Positions 24,014 to 32,942 of a DNA stretch of 64,000 bases are shown in pieces. The notes below the pieces were generated by a model, which worked only from the letters and a program-made list of their open reading frames with translations, did no database searches and was not told the DNA's origin. The stretch's first letter is position 1. Every line of letters starts with the position of its first letter. The translations under genes and the position numbers were made by a program. The stretch comes from Lipingzhangella_A rawalii (lineage in GTDB: Bacteria; Actinomycetota; Actinomycetes; Streptosporangiales; Streptosporangiaceae), in NCBI RefSeq assembly GCF_031628175.1, contig NZ_JAVLVT010000004.1, positions 62,001 to 126,000 of the forward strand, read 5' to 3'.

Positions 24014-27000
24014 ATGTATCTGAAGAACCTCACCCTGCGTGGATTCAAGTCGTTCGCCTCGGCGACGAATCTGCGCTTGGAGCCCGGGATCACCTGCGTC
24101 GTGGGACCGAACGGCTCGGGAAAGTCCAACGTCGTGGACGCACTGGCCTGGGTGATGGGTGAACAGGGCGCGAAGTCCCTGCGTGGCGGCAAGATGGAGG
24201 ACGTGATCTTCGCGGGCACGTCCTCCCGCCCCGCGCTCGGCCGCGCCGAGGTCAGTCTCACGATCGACAACTCCGATGGCGCCCTGCCGATCGACTACTC
24301 CGAGGTCACCATCCGACGAACCCTGTTTCGAAACGGTGGTTCGGAGTACGCCATCAACGGGGACACGTGTCGCCTGCTGGACGTGCAGGAGCTGCTCAGC
24401 GACTCCGGTATCGGACGTGAGATGCACGTCGTGGTTGGACAGGGGCAGTTGGATGCGGTCCTACACCAGGGCGCGGAGGCGCGGCGCTCGTTGATCGAGG
24501 AGTCCGCCGGAATCCTCAAACATCGCAAGCGCAAGGAGAAGGCGCTACGCAAGATCGAGGCGATGCAGGGCAACCTCGATCGTCTCACCGACCTCACCAG
24601 TGAGCTGCGACGCCAGCTGAAACCCCTGGGCAAGCAGGCTGAGATCGCCCGGAAGGCGGCCACGATTCAGGCCGACCTGCGGGATGCACGACTTCGGCTG
24701 TTGGCCGACGACATCACCACCCTGCGGGAACGACTCGCCCAGGAAGAGGCTGACGAGGCCGCCCTACGGGAACGTCGAGACACCACCGAGCGGGAACTCA
24801 ACGAGGCCAAGCAGCGGGAGTCGGTGCTGGAACAGCAGGTCACCGAGGCGGAGCCGCACCTGCGCCAGGCTCAGCAGACCTACCACCACCTGTCCCGGCT
24901 GTCCGAACGGCTCACCTCCGTAGCCAACCTGGCTGAGGAACGCCAGCGTGGCCTGCGGGAAATGGCACGGGCCGAGCCGGAGGGCGGCACCGGGCGTGAT
25001 CCGGACCAGTTGGAGCGCGAAGCGGCCGAGGCCCGCGAGCAGGAACAGGAGCTTACCGAGCAGCTCACCGCGGCGCGAGAGGAGCTGGACACCGCCAGCC
25101 AGGAACGCGCCGCGGCTGAAAGCGCCCACCAGGCCGAACAGCGGCGGATCTCGGAGGCGGCGCGGGCTCAGGCCGAACAACGGGAAGAGCTGGTCCGACT
25201 CCAGGCGGCGGTGGAGTCGGCGCGAAGTCGGGTCTCGTCCGGTGACGCAGAGATGGAACGCCTGGCGAGTGCGGCCACGGAGGCACGGGAACGCGCGGAG
25301 ACCGCCCAGCAGGAGTACGCGGAGGCCGCAGCGGGATCGGAGGCGAGTGCGGCCGATACTGCCGAACTCGACGCCGCACACGAGGATGCCCAGCAGGTAC
25401 TCGCCGAGGCCGAGACCGCGCTGGGCGAGGCCCGGGAGGCTGAACGGGCTGCCGAACGCGAACGCGCGGCGCTCGCGGCCCGCAAGGAGGCCCTGGAACT
25501 CGGACTGGATCATCGGGACGGGGCGGCAGCGCTACGGGAGGCCGAGCAGCGTTTCCCGGAGCTGCTGGGGCCGGTCGCCGCGCTGGTCCAGGTCGAGTCG
25601 GGAGCTCAGACCGCGGTCGCGGCAGCCCTGGGCACAGCCGCCGACGCCCTGGCGATGTCGGGGCCGGACGCTGCCGTGTCCGCCCTGGACTGGCTGCGTT
25701 CCCGGGAGGCGGGACGCGCCGGCCTGGTGATCGCCGACGAGACACTGCCGGAGGTGGATCGTTCCACGTGGCCCACGTTGCCGGAGGGGCTGCGCTACGC
25801 CGTGGAGGCCACCACTCCCCCGGACAAGTTGCGGGCCGCCCTCACGGTTCTGCTGGACCGGATGGTGCTCGTCTCCGATACCGCACAGGCGCTGCGGCTG
25901 CTGCGTGCATATCCCGACCTGCACGCCGTCACCCCGGACGGCGACGTGGTCTCCAGGACCTGGGCCATTGGCGGGGCCGCCTCGGCACCCAGCCTGCTGG
26001 AGACGCAGGCCGCCGTGGACGAGGCAGCCGAGCAGCTGGCCGAGGCCGAACGGGCCGCGCACCGCGCGGCCGAGGCACTGGAACAGGCCCGCCAGCATCG
26101 GGAGACCGCGGCGGCGCGGGTGCGGGAACTCGCTGCCCAGCGCAAGGAGATCCAGGACCGATCGGGGGCCGTGGCCCGTCAGCTGGGCACGCTGGAAAGC
26201 CAGGCGAAGGCGGCAGCGGCGGAGGCCGAACGCTACACCGCAGCGATGGCGCGGGCCGAGCAGTCCCGCGACGCCGATGCGGCCAAGCTCGCGGAGCTGG
26301 AGGAGCGACTGGCACAGGCTGAGGATGCGCCGCAGGGGGACGAGGCCGCCGAGGAGGCGAGCCAGCTCGGCGAGGAGCTGGCCGAGCAGGCGGCGGCCGC
26401 GCGGGCGCGCGAGACCGAGGCACGGCTGATGGTGCGCACCGCTGAGGAGCGGCAGCGGGCCATCGCCGGTCGGGCCGACTCCTTGGAACAGGCCGCACAG
26501 GAGGAGCGTCGGGAGCAGGAGCGCAGTGCGCAACGGCGGCGTCGGCGTGCGGAACAGGAACGCCAGGCCCGGGACGTGGCCGAGGCGGCCCGGATCGCGA
26601 TCGAGGCGATCCAGCGGTCCCTGGAACATGCAGAGCAGGAACACCAGGCCGCCGAGCAGGCCGGGGCTGCGCGCAACGCCGAGCTGTCCACTGCCCGTAC
26701 GCGGGTGCGGGACCTGTCGGTGGAGTTGGAAAAGCTGGTCAATTCGGCGCACGGTAGTGAGATGGCGCGGGCCGAGCGCCGTTCCCGTCTGGAGGCGTTG
26801 GAAACCAAGGCCGTGGAGGAGCTCGGGATCGAGGTGGAGCCCCTGCTGGCGGAGTACGGTCCCTCGGTGCCGATTCCTCCCGAGCCCGACGCCGAGGAGG
26901 GCGCGGACGGCGAGCCGCCGGTGCCCATCCCGTACGTGCGTGAGGTGCAGGAGCGCCGAGCCAAGGACGCGGAGCGCAAGCTCAAGCAGCTCGGCAAGGT

Positions 27001-27610
27001 GAACCCGCTGGCGTTGGAAGAGTACGCCGCGATGGAGGAGCGGCACGCCTACCTGTCCACCCAGTTGGAGGATCTCAAACAGACCCGGCGGGACCTCCAG
27101 ACGGTGGTCAAGGATGTGGACGACCGGGTGCAGCAGGTGTTTTCCGATGCCTACGCGGACGTGTCCCGGGAGTTCACCACCATGTTCTCCCGCCTGTTTC
27201 CCGGAGGCGAGGGACGTCTGGTACTGACCGAGCCCGAGGACATGCTCAACACCGGGGTGGAGGTGGAGGCCCGCCCGCCCGGGAAGAAGGTCAAGCGGTT
27301 GTCGTTGTTGTCGGGCGGAGAGCGGTCGTTGACGGCGGTGGCGTTTCTGGCCGCGATCTTCAAGGCCCGCCCCTCCCCGTTCTATGTCCTGGACGAGGTC
27401 GAGGCCGCGTTGGACGATACGAACCTCCAGCGGCTGCTGGTGATCTTCGATGAGCTACGGGCGGGCTCCCAGCTCATCGTCATTACCCACCAGAAACGCA
27501 CGATGGAGGCCGCGGACGTACTCTACGGCGTGACCATGCAGCAGGACGGGATCTCGCACGTGATCAGCCAGCGGCTGGAGCGCCAGCAGGAACAGGACTC
27601 CTCGGAGTGA
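24014..27610 (+). CDS. smc: Chromosome segregation protein SMC
   Basis: A 1198-residue condensin ATPase. Head domain part 1 contains VVGPNGSGKSNVVDALAWV. Long coiled coils rich in Glu/Ala/Arg/Gln flank a hinge at about residues 500-660 (LLGPVAALVQVESGAQTAV, then TPDGDVVSRTWAIGG). Head part 2 holds the signature LLSGGERSLTAVAFL and Walker B FYVLDEVEAALDD. ATG at 24014 follows a GAGGGGGCG ribosome site. The gene usually downstream, ftsY, is at 9670-10899 on the other strand. Confidence 0.97.
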   Translation: MYLKNLTLRGFKSFASATNLRLEPGITCVVGPNGSGKSNVVDALAWVMGEQGAKSLRGGKMEDVIFAGTSSRPALGRAEVSLTIDNSDGALPIDYSEVTIRRTLFRNGGSEYAINGDTCRLLDVQELLSDSGIGREMHVVVGQGQLDAVLHQGAEARRSLIEESAGILKHRKRKEKALRKIEAMQGNLDRLTDLTSELRRQLKPLGKQAEIARKAATIQADLRDARLRLLADDITTLRERLAQEEADEAALRERRDTTERELNEAKQRESVLEQQVTEAEPHLRQAQQTYHHLSRLSERLTSVANLAEERQRGLREMARAEPEGGTGRDPDQLEREAAEAREQEQELTEQLTAAREELDTASQERAAAESAHQAEQRRISEAARAQAEQREELVRLQAAVESARSRVSSGDAEMERLASAATEARERAETAQQEYAEAAAGSEASAADTAELDAAHEDAQQVLAEAETALGEAREAERAAERERAALAARKEALELGLDHRDGAAALREAEQRFPELLGPVAALVQVESGAQTAVAAALGTAADALAMSGPDAAVSALDWLRSREAGRAGLVIADETLPEVDRSTWPTLPEGLRYAVEATTPPDKLRAALTVLLDRMVLVSDTAQALRLLRAYPDLHAVTPDGDVVSRTWAIGGAASAPSLLETQAAVDEAAEQLAEAERAAHRAAEALEQARQHRETAAARVRELAAQRKEIQDRSGAVARQLGTLESQAKAAAAEAERYTAAMARAEQSRDADAAKLAELEERLAQAEDAPQGDEAAEEASQLGEELAEQAAAARARETEARLMVRTAEERQRAIAGRADSLEQAAQEERREQERSAQRRRRRAEQERQARDVAEAARIAIEAIQRSLEHAEQEHQAAEQAGAARNAELSTARTRVRDLSVELEKLVNSAHGSEMARAERRSRLEALETKAVEELGIEVEPLLAEYGPSVPIPPEPDAEEGADGEPPVPIPYVREVQERRAKDAERKLKQLGKVNPLALEEYAAMEERHAYLSTQLEDLKQTRRDLQTVVKDVDDRVQQVFSDAYADVSREFTTMFSRLFPGGEGRLVLTEPEDMLNTGVEVEARPPGKKVKRLSLLSGGERSLTAVAFLAAIFKARPSPFYVLDEVEAALDDTNLQRLLVIFDELRAGSQLIVITHQKRTMEAADVLYGVTMQQDGISHVISQRLERQQEQDSSE

Positions 27611-27702
27611 GCCAACCCCGCCCGCGCCCGCACGGGAGTGGATGCTCGCGTGCGAGCGCGGGTGCGGATAGCCGGGCGGGGCGGAGAGCGCTCCCTGCGG
27701 GC

Positions 27703-28980
27703 TCACTGCTGGGGGTGAGATTGTCCATCGGAGGCGGGGGTGAGGGCTCCCCGGTGCAGCGCCAGGAGCCAGGCAACGCCCGGCAGGGCCATGAGGACCC
27801 CCAGAGCCAGGAACAGGATTTCGTGGCCGTAGGTGTCCAGGATGTAACCGGAAGCGAATGCGGACAGACCCAGTGCGGTGGTGGCGGTGGCCATCCACAG
27901 GGACATCACTCGTCCGCGGTGGGCGTTGCCGGAGTGTGCGACCAGAGTGGCGGTGGCCAGGGGGTTGTAGACCACCTCGGCCAGGGCGGCCGTCCCCCAC
28001 AGTGCGAGTGCCACCCAGGCCAGACTGGGTAGGCCCAGTGCCGCAGCGGTAATGCCCTCGGTGATGCAGGAAAGGCCGAGTACCGTCATCTGGTGGCGCG
28101 GGGTGAGCCGTTGCAGCCACGGTGCGGCCAGCAGCAGGGTGGTGGCGCCCACGACGCCCTGCACGCCGTAGAACCAGCCGGTTCCGCCGTCACCGAGGTT
28201 GAAGACCTGGAGGGCGAGGTAGGTCATCGCGGTGATGAGCCCCCCCAGCCCCAGACAGAACACGAACTCCATGGCCAGTAGGGCGCGGATCACCCGGCTG
28301 GCGTAGGCGACGCGGAGGCCATCGGCCAGGGACCGCAGGGCTCCCGTGTGTTCGGTCCCGCCCCCACTGCGACTACCGGCGGTAACGCGGACGGTGAAGT
28401 ACACCGACGCCGCGAAGGACACGGCGTTCAGCACGAAGGCCCACCGCCAGCCGAGTAGCCCTACTGCGGCGGCGCCGGCCATTCCGCCCAGGGCCTGGAG
28501 AAGTAGCCCGTTGATCTGTACGGCCGCGGAGTACAGCACGTACTCGCGGGGCTGTACGAGGGTGGGCATCCAGGCGTTGCGGGCGGCCTGGAAGACGAAG
28601 CCGGTGGCGGCCGAAGCGAAGGCCAGGGGGTAGACGAGCCAGAGCGTTGCCTGGGAGTCCGCCAGGAGGTAGCCGAGCGCGAGCAGGGCCAGGACCAGGT
28701 CCGCGACGATCATAATGGTGCGTCGGTCGAACCGGTCGGCGAGGACACCACCATAGGCACTGCCGAACAGTCCGGGCAGGTAGCGCAAGGCGAGCATGGT
28801 TCCAGCGGCCAGTCCGGAGCCGCTGTGGTGATAGATCATTGCGAACGCGGCGACGGCAGTGAACCAGCTGCCGCTGACACTGACGAGATTGCCCAGCCAC
28901 AACAGCCGGAAGTCGCGGTTGCGGGCCAGGAGCTGGGGCAGGGTCTGGGCCGTGGGTGGGGGCGCGGGTTCGGCGGTCAT
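27703..28980 (-). CDS. MFS transporter of the EntS-like (MFS_3) type, putative exporter of the RiPP locus
   Basis: A 425-residue, about 12-TM major facilitator. LLWLGNLVSVSGSWFTAVA and the loop GGVLADRFDRRTIMIVADL are typical of the MFS_3 branch that includes the enterobactin exporter EntS. It diverges from the ABC/RiPP operon and shares its control region. A Fur/Zur-type palindrome lies 15 bp upstream of its ATG. On the minus strand TAGTAT (28988-28993) is placed so that transcription would begin at or next to the ATG, suggesting a leaderless mRNA. Export of the modified peptide is inferred from context. The gene is convergent with smc. Confidence 0.82.
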   Translation of the reverse strand: MTAEPAPPPTAQTLPQLLARNRDFRLLWLGNLVSVSGSWFTAVAAFAMIYHHSGSGLAAGTMLALRYLPGLFGSAYGGVLADRFDRRTIMIVADLVLALLALGYLLADSQATLWLVYPLAFASAATGFVFQAARNAWMPTLVQPREYVLYSAAVQINGLLLQALGGMAGAAAVGLLGWRWAFVLNAVSFAASVYFTVRVTAGSRSGGGTEHTGALRSLADGLRVAYASRVIRALLAMEFVFCLGLGGLITAMTYLALQVFNLGDGGTGWFYGVQGVVGATTLLLAAPWLQRLTPRHQMTVLGLSCITEGITAAALGLPSLAWVALALWGTAALAEVVYNPLATATLVAHSGNAHRGRVMSLWMATATTALGLSAFASGYILDTYGHEILFLALGVLMALPGVAWLLALHRGALTPASDGQSHPQQ

Positions 28981-28994
28981 GCCTCGCCATACTA

Positions 28995-29013
28995 GCTAAT
29001 GATTATCATTTTC
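28995..29013 (-). promoter_or_regulatory. Fur/Zur-type operator in front of the MFS gene
   Basis: Read on the minus strand, GAAAATGATAATCATTAGC matches the classical Fur 19-mer GATAATGATAATCATTATC at 17 of 19 positions. Against the actinobacterial Zur pattern TGAAAATGATTTTCA it matches 12 of 15. It is 15 bp from the MFS ATG and overlaps the region just upstream of the putative -10. It is strikingly AT-rich for this genome. Confidence 0.75.
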
Positions 29014-29171
29014 GTTCCTGAGGGCGAAGCCCACGCGATCCCCGTGCCCCGCGCCCCCCATTCCCCCTGCGAACGACTCCACACGCCCACCCCTGACCCC
29101 CTCCTGCCGCCACTTCCACGCGACTGCTCGTCGACGAGCACTCCCCCGATTCCGGAACGAACCACCTCATA

Positions 29172-29200
29172 TTGACAATGAAAATCATTATCACTACATT
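29172..29200 (+). promoter_or_regulatory. Near-consensus promoter with an embedded Fur/Zur-type operator
   Basis: TTGACA (29172-29177) and TACATT (29195-29200) are separated by exactly 17 bases, one of the best sigma70-type promoters in the window. The palindrome GACAATGAAAATCATTATC (29174-29192) fills the spacer and matches the Fur 19-mer at 17 of 19. The inner 15-mer TGAAAATCATTATCA (29179-29193) matches the Zur pattern at 13 of 15. Metal-bound repressor here would block RNA polymerase. The first gene starts at 29240 after GGGAGGAG. Confidence 0.82.
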
Positions 29201-29239
29201 GCTTGGCGGTCAGGACGGATCACGAGGGGAGGAGCCGCG

Positions 29240-30997
29240 ATGCTGGTACGCCGCAGGTTGCTGCGCTTCGTCCGGCAGAGCGCCCCCAGCGTCCTCCTCA
29301 CCGTCGTGCTCGCACTCGCGGCCGCCGCCTGCGCCTTCGGCCAGGCGTTCGCGGTGGCCGCGGCGCTGCACGCCGCAATCACCGGCTCGGGCGATGCCGT
29401 GCGGGCGCTCGCGGTGTTCGCGCTGCTCGTACTGGTGCGCTCGGGACTGCTGTGGGGGCGGGACCTGGCAGCTCGCAGCACCGCCGAGAACGTTAAACGC
29501 CGGGTGCGCTCCCGGCTCACCGCCAAGCTCGCCGAGCTCGGCCCCGCCCACACCGTGACCCATCCGGCAGGCAGCACGCAGACCACCCTCGGGGACGGGG
29601 TCACCGCCCTCCAGGGCTATGTGGGTTTCTACGTTCCCCAGCTGGTGGTGAGCCTGCTCGTACCCGCGGCCGGCGTCGCCCTGCTCATGTGGATCGATCC
29701 GGCGGTGGGATTCGCCGTGGGTCTGTGCCTCCTGGCCGCTCCCCTGTCCCGACGCCTGTGGGGCCGCATCCTCGGGGAACGCGGACGTCGCCACTGGATG
29801 GCCTATGAGAACTTCGCCGCCCGCATCATGGACGCTCTTCAGGGCATGACCACCCTCACGTCCCTGGGAGCCGGTCCCCACTACGGCCAGCGGCTGCGCC
29901 GGGACGCCGAGGACCTCTACCGCGCCACCATGGGAAACCTGGCAGCGTCCAGCTCGGTCTACATTGCGACCGGATTCTTCTTCACCGCGGGCACCTCGGT
30001 GGCGGTGGCGCTCGCGGCGGTGCGCACCGCACAGGGCCACCTGGACGCCCTGGCACTGCTGCTCGTCCTGTGGTGCAGTATCGAGTGCTTCCGCCCGCTG
30101 CACGAGTTGCAGAACTACTGGCACGAAGGATTCACTGGCCTGTCCTCGGGCCAACGAATCGTGGAACTACTGGACACCGAGCCAGTGGTGTCCACTCCCC
30201 GCACTCCGGCACAACCACCGAACGCGCGGCAGGTCGCCACCGGCGTCGAACTGAGTCTGACGGACGTCACCTTTACCTATCCGGAGGCGATCCGACCAGC
30301 AGTACACCGCGTGTGGCTGCATGTACCGGCCGGTTCCACCCAGGCGATCGTGGGCCGGTCGGGAGCCGGAAAGTCCACCCTGGTGCACCTACTCACCCGC
30401 GTATTCGACCCAGACCAGGGGCAGGTGTGCATCGCCGGAATCGATCTGCGGAGCCTGGACCCGGCCGACGCACGTGGACTGACCACGGTGGTCAGCCAGG
30501 ACACCTACCTCTTTCACGGCACCGTCGCCGAGAATCTTCGCATCGCCCATCCTTCGGCCAGCGACGAGGAACTGTACAGCGCGGCCCGGCGGGCCCGAAT
30601 CCACGAGTTCGTGCGCTCGCTGCCCCAGGGCTACGACACGGTACTCACCGAACGCGCCGCCGATCTCTCCGGTGGTCAACGTCAACGAATCGCCATCGCG
30701 CGCGCCCTGCTCAAGGACGCTCCGGTCCTGATCCTGGACGAGGCCACTGCCAGTGTGGACGGGGCCACAGAGGCACTGCTGAACGAGGCGTTGGCGGAGC
30801 TTCGCCAGGGCCGCACCACTGTGGTCATCGCCCACCGCCTGTCCACGGTTGTCTCCGCCGACCAGATCGCGGTCCTGGACGAGGGTCAGGTGGTGGAAAA
30901 CGGAACCCCGGCCGAACTGGCCGACCGGGATGGGTACTGGTCCCGTCTCCGGGCCGCCCACCGGGAGAGCCACCACGCCCCGGCGGGGAGCCACTGA
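29240..30997 (+). CDS. ABC transporter, fused permease/ATPase (first of a heterodimeric pair)
   Basis: A 585-residue exporter-fold ABC protein: transmembrane domain to about residue 330, then the nucleotide-binding domain with GRSGAGKSTLVHLLTRVFDP, Q-loop VVSQDTYLFHGTVAENLRI, signature LSGGQRQRIAIARALL, Walker B VLILDEATASVD and H-loop VVIAHRLSTV. It is the promoter-proximal gene of the metal-operator-controlled operon and overlaps the next transporter by one base (TGATG). The fold includes peptide exporters and also siderophore importers of the IrtAB/YbtPQ kind, so direction is undecided. Location next to the precursor gene suggests it handles the RiPP or its metal complex. Confidence 0.9.
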   Translation: MLVRRRLLRFVRQSAPSVLLTVVLALAAAACAFGQAFAVAAALHAAITGSGDAVRALAVFALLVLVRSGLLWGRDLAARSTAENVKRRVRSRLTAKLAELGPAHTVTHPAGSTQTTLGDGVTALQGYVGFYVPQLVVSLLVPAAGVALLMWIDPAVGFAVGLCLLAAPLSRRLWGRILGERGRRHWMAYENFAARIMDALQGMTTLTSLGAGPHYGQRLRRDAEDLYRATMGNLAASSSVYIATGFFFTAGTSVAVALAAVRTAQGHLDALALLLVLWCSIECFRPLHELQNYWHEGFTGLSSGQRIVELLDTEPVVSTPRTPAQPPNARQVATGVELSLTDVTFTYPEAIRPAVHRVWLHVPAGSTQAIVGRSGAGKSTLVHLLTRVFDPDQGQVCIAGIDLRSLDPADARGLTTVVSQDTYLFHGTVAENLRIAHPSASDEELYSAARRARIHEFVRSLPQGYDTVLTERAADLSGGQRQRIAIARALLKDAPVLILDEATASVDGATEALLNEALAELRQGRTTVVIAHRLSTVVSADQIAVLDEGQVVENGTPAELADRDGYWSRLRAAHRESHHAPAGSH

Positions 30998-32832
30998 TGT
31001 CGCCCACCACTCCGGCGCACGCTCCAACACCGCGCACTGATCGACGCATCCTGGTCGGGCTACTGCGCACCCTGTCCGGACACCGCCGTGCCTTCACGCT
31101 GGCCGTGCTGTGCGGCGTGGTGAACCAGGGTGGCGGCATCGCCGCCACCACCCTGGCCGCAGTCCTGGTGACCCACGCCCTCGCCGGAGCGCCACTCTCC
31201 CAACTGCTGCGGCTGACGGTACTGGTCACCGGCCTGGTCCTACTCAGCAGCCTCGCGAACTGGCTGGAGACGTGGATCTCGCACGAGCTGAGCTTCGCGA
31301 TCCTCGCCGAGGTCCGGATGTGGATCTACGATGCGCTGGAGCGGATCGCACCAGTGGGGCTCAGCCATCGCCGTAGCGGGGATCTGGCCGACACGGCGCT
31401 GAATGACGCCGAAAGTCTGGAGATCTTCTACGCACACACCTCTATCTACATTGCGGTGGCCGCCGTGGTGCCGCTGGCAGCGGTCGGGACCATGGCGGCC
31501 TTCGCGCCCACGCTCGCCGCGGTCCTGCTGGTGTGGCTGATCGCAGCGCTGAGCGTGCCCCTGTGGCTACGCCACGCCGCCCACCGGCACGGTCAGCGGC
31601 TACGCCAGCGCAGTGCCGAGCTCCACACGGAACTGGCTGACCTGGTCGCAGGCCTGCGCGAGCTGTCCCTGTTCGGCGGGCTGGAACGGGCACGCCAGCG
31701 CGTGGACACCGCCACCGCCGAACTGGCGGCCGCCGAACGTGCCCAGTCGCTACGGGGTGGCTCCGAACAGGCCGTGCTGGGCCTCCTCACCGGCGCGGGA
31801 GCGGCCAGTGTCCTGGCGGTGGGGCTGTGGCAGAGCGGCCAGCAGCCGCAGCAGCTGCCAGCGTTGTGGCTCGTGCCGCTAACGGCACTCGCCACGGCCG
31901 CATTCGGCCCGGTGCACACACTGCTGCGGGTGACCCGGGTGTGGGGAGTCACCGCCTCGGCTGCCGGTCGTGTGTTTGACCTGCTGGAACAGCCGGCCCC
32001 CGTCGCCGACACGGGAACACGCACCCTGGAGGAGCGCTCTGCGGTGCACGTGCGGATGCGGGACGTGACCTTCGCCTATCCCGGCGCACGCCATCCAGCC
32101 GTGAGCGAGATCGACCTCCACGTTGCGGCGGGTACGACCCTGGCCATCGCCGGGCACAGCGGGGCGGGCAAGTCCACGCTGGCGCACCTGCTGCTACGCC
32201 ACATGGATCCGGATGTGGGCAGCATCCACCTCAATGGCGTCGACCTACGCGAACTGCCCCGTCGCGAAGTACCCCGCCTCGTCGCCCACGTGGACCAGGA
32301 CGTATTCCTGTTCCACGACACCCTCGCGGAGAACCTGCGCCTGGCCGCGCCCGAGGCCAGCGAACAGCAGCTCCGCGAGGCCTGTGATCGCGCCCGCGTG
32401 ACCCCGTTCCTGGAGCAGCTTCCCAACGGGCTGGACACCGTGGTGGGCGAACGCGGCGCCGCACTGTCCGGTGGGCAGCGCCAGCGCGTCGCCATCGCCC
32501 GTGCGCTGCTGCAAGACGCACCGGTGCTGGTTCTGGACGAGTCCGCGAGTCAGCTCGACGTCCTCAGTGAACGAGAGCTGGCCGCGGCACTGGCCTCGGT
32601 GCGCGCGCAGCGCACCACCCTCCTGGTCGCGCACCGCCTGTCCACCCTGTGTAGCGCAGACCGGGTCGCGGTGCTGGAACACGGGCGGCTGGTGGACTGC
32701 GCTGCACACTCCGAGCTGTATCGCCGGTGCTCGGCCTACGCACGTCTCGTCGATGCCCAGGTCGAGGCCGTCGAACTACAGGCCCCGGGCCGGGAGTCGG
32801 TCCGGTCGGTAACGAGAGAACACAGGAGGTGA
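30997..32832 (+). CDS. ABC transporter, fused permease/ATPase (second of the pair)
   Basis: A 611-residue partner of the preceding transporter: membrane domain first, then GHSGAGKSTLAHLLLRHMDP, VDQDVFLFHDTLAENLRLA, LSGGQRQRVAIARALL, VLVLDESASQLD and LLVAHRLSTL. ATG at 30997 overlaps the upstream stop. Walker B ends in Glu-Ser-Ala-Ser rather than Glu-Ala-Thr-Ala; the catalytic Glu is kept. Its TGA overlaps the ribosome site of the precursor gene, coupling their translation. Both subunits look competent for ATP hydrolysis. Confidence 0.9.
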   Translation: MSPTTPAHAPTPRTDRRILVGLLRTLSGHRRAFTLAVLCGVVNQGGGIAATTLAAVLVTHALAGAPLSQLLRLTVLVTGLVLLSSLANWLETWISHELSFAILAEVRMWIYDALERIAPVGLSHRRSGDLADTALNDAESLEIFYAHTSIYIAVAAVVPLAAVGTMAAFAPTLAAVLLVWLIAALSVPLWLRHAAHRHGQRLRQRSAELHTELADLVAGLRELSLFGGLERARQRVDTATAELAAAERAQSLRGGSEQAVLGLLTGAGAASVLAVGLWQSGQQPQQLPALWLVPLTALATAAFGPVHTLLRVTRVWGVTASAAGRVFDLLEQPAPVADTGTRTLEERSAVHVRMRDVTFAYPGARHPAVSEIDLHVAAGTTLAIAGHSGAGKSTLAHLLLRHMDPDVGSIHLNGVDLRELPRREVPRLVAHVDQDVFLFHDTLAENLRLAAPEASEQQLREACDRARVTPFLEQLPNGLDTVVGERGAALSGGQRQRVAIARALLQDAPVLVLDESASQLDVLSERELAAALASVRAQRTTLLVAHRLSTLCSADRVAVLEHGRLVDCAAHSELYRRCSAYARLVDAQVEAVELQAPGRESVRSVTREHRR

Positions 32833-32837
32833 ATCCC

Positions 32838-32930
32838 ATGAAGATCAAGTCCCTGAAGGTCAGCGCCAGCAACAGCGCGCTGCACTCCGCGAACCACGCG
32901 GTGACCTACGCGCGGGTGGCCTGGAAGTAG
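32838..32930 (+). CDS. Predicted RiPP precursor peptide, 30 residues
   Basis: A tiny gene with an excellent ribosome site (AGGAGGTG, 7 bases before ATG) squeezed between the ABC pair and the leader-binding protein. The N-terminal MKIKSLKV is basic and could be the leader contacted by the RRE. The rest is rich in Ser (5, 9, 11, 13, 17), His (16, 20) and Asn (12, 19), has Thr23, and ends ARVAWK. Residues 13-20 form two tandem Ser-Ala-X-His units. There is no Cys, so YcaO cyclodehydration could only yield oxazolines, while TfuA/YcaO could give backbone thioamides. A 15-bp hairpin follows. I recognise no named precursor family. Confidence 0.75.
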   Translation: MKIKSLKVSASNSALHSANHAVTYARVAWK

Positions 32931-32942
32931 GCACACCCCGCA

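Noticed and set aside
27611..27702. Terminator between smc and the convergent MFS gene
   Set aside because: Only the short GCTCGC-GT-GCGAGC palindrome is clear; flanking arms do not pair well enough to call.
28995..29193. DtxR/IdeR iron box
   Set aside because: The sites are GATAAT/ATTATC-type palindromes and do not resemble the TTAGGTTAGGCTAACCTAA iron-box pattern.
29006..29194. Small minus-strand ORF as an alternative precursor peptide
   Set aside because: It lies across the promoter and operators and has no ribosome site or precursor-like features.
30070..30996. Long in-frame N-terminal extension of the second ABC transporter
   Set aside because: It overlaps the first transporter in another frame; ATG at 30997 with a one-base overlap is the natural start.
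32838..32930. Lanthipeptide or lasso precursor
   Set aside because: No Cys in the peptide and no LanB/LanM, B1/B2 protease or asparagine-synthetase-like cyclase in the locus.
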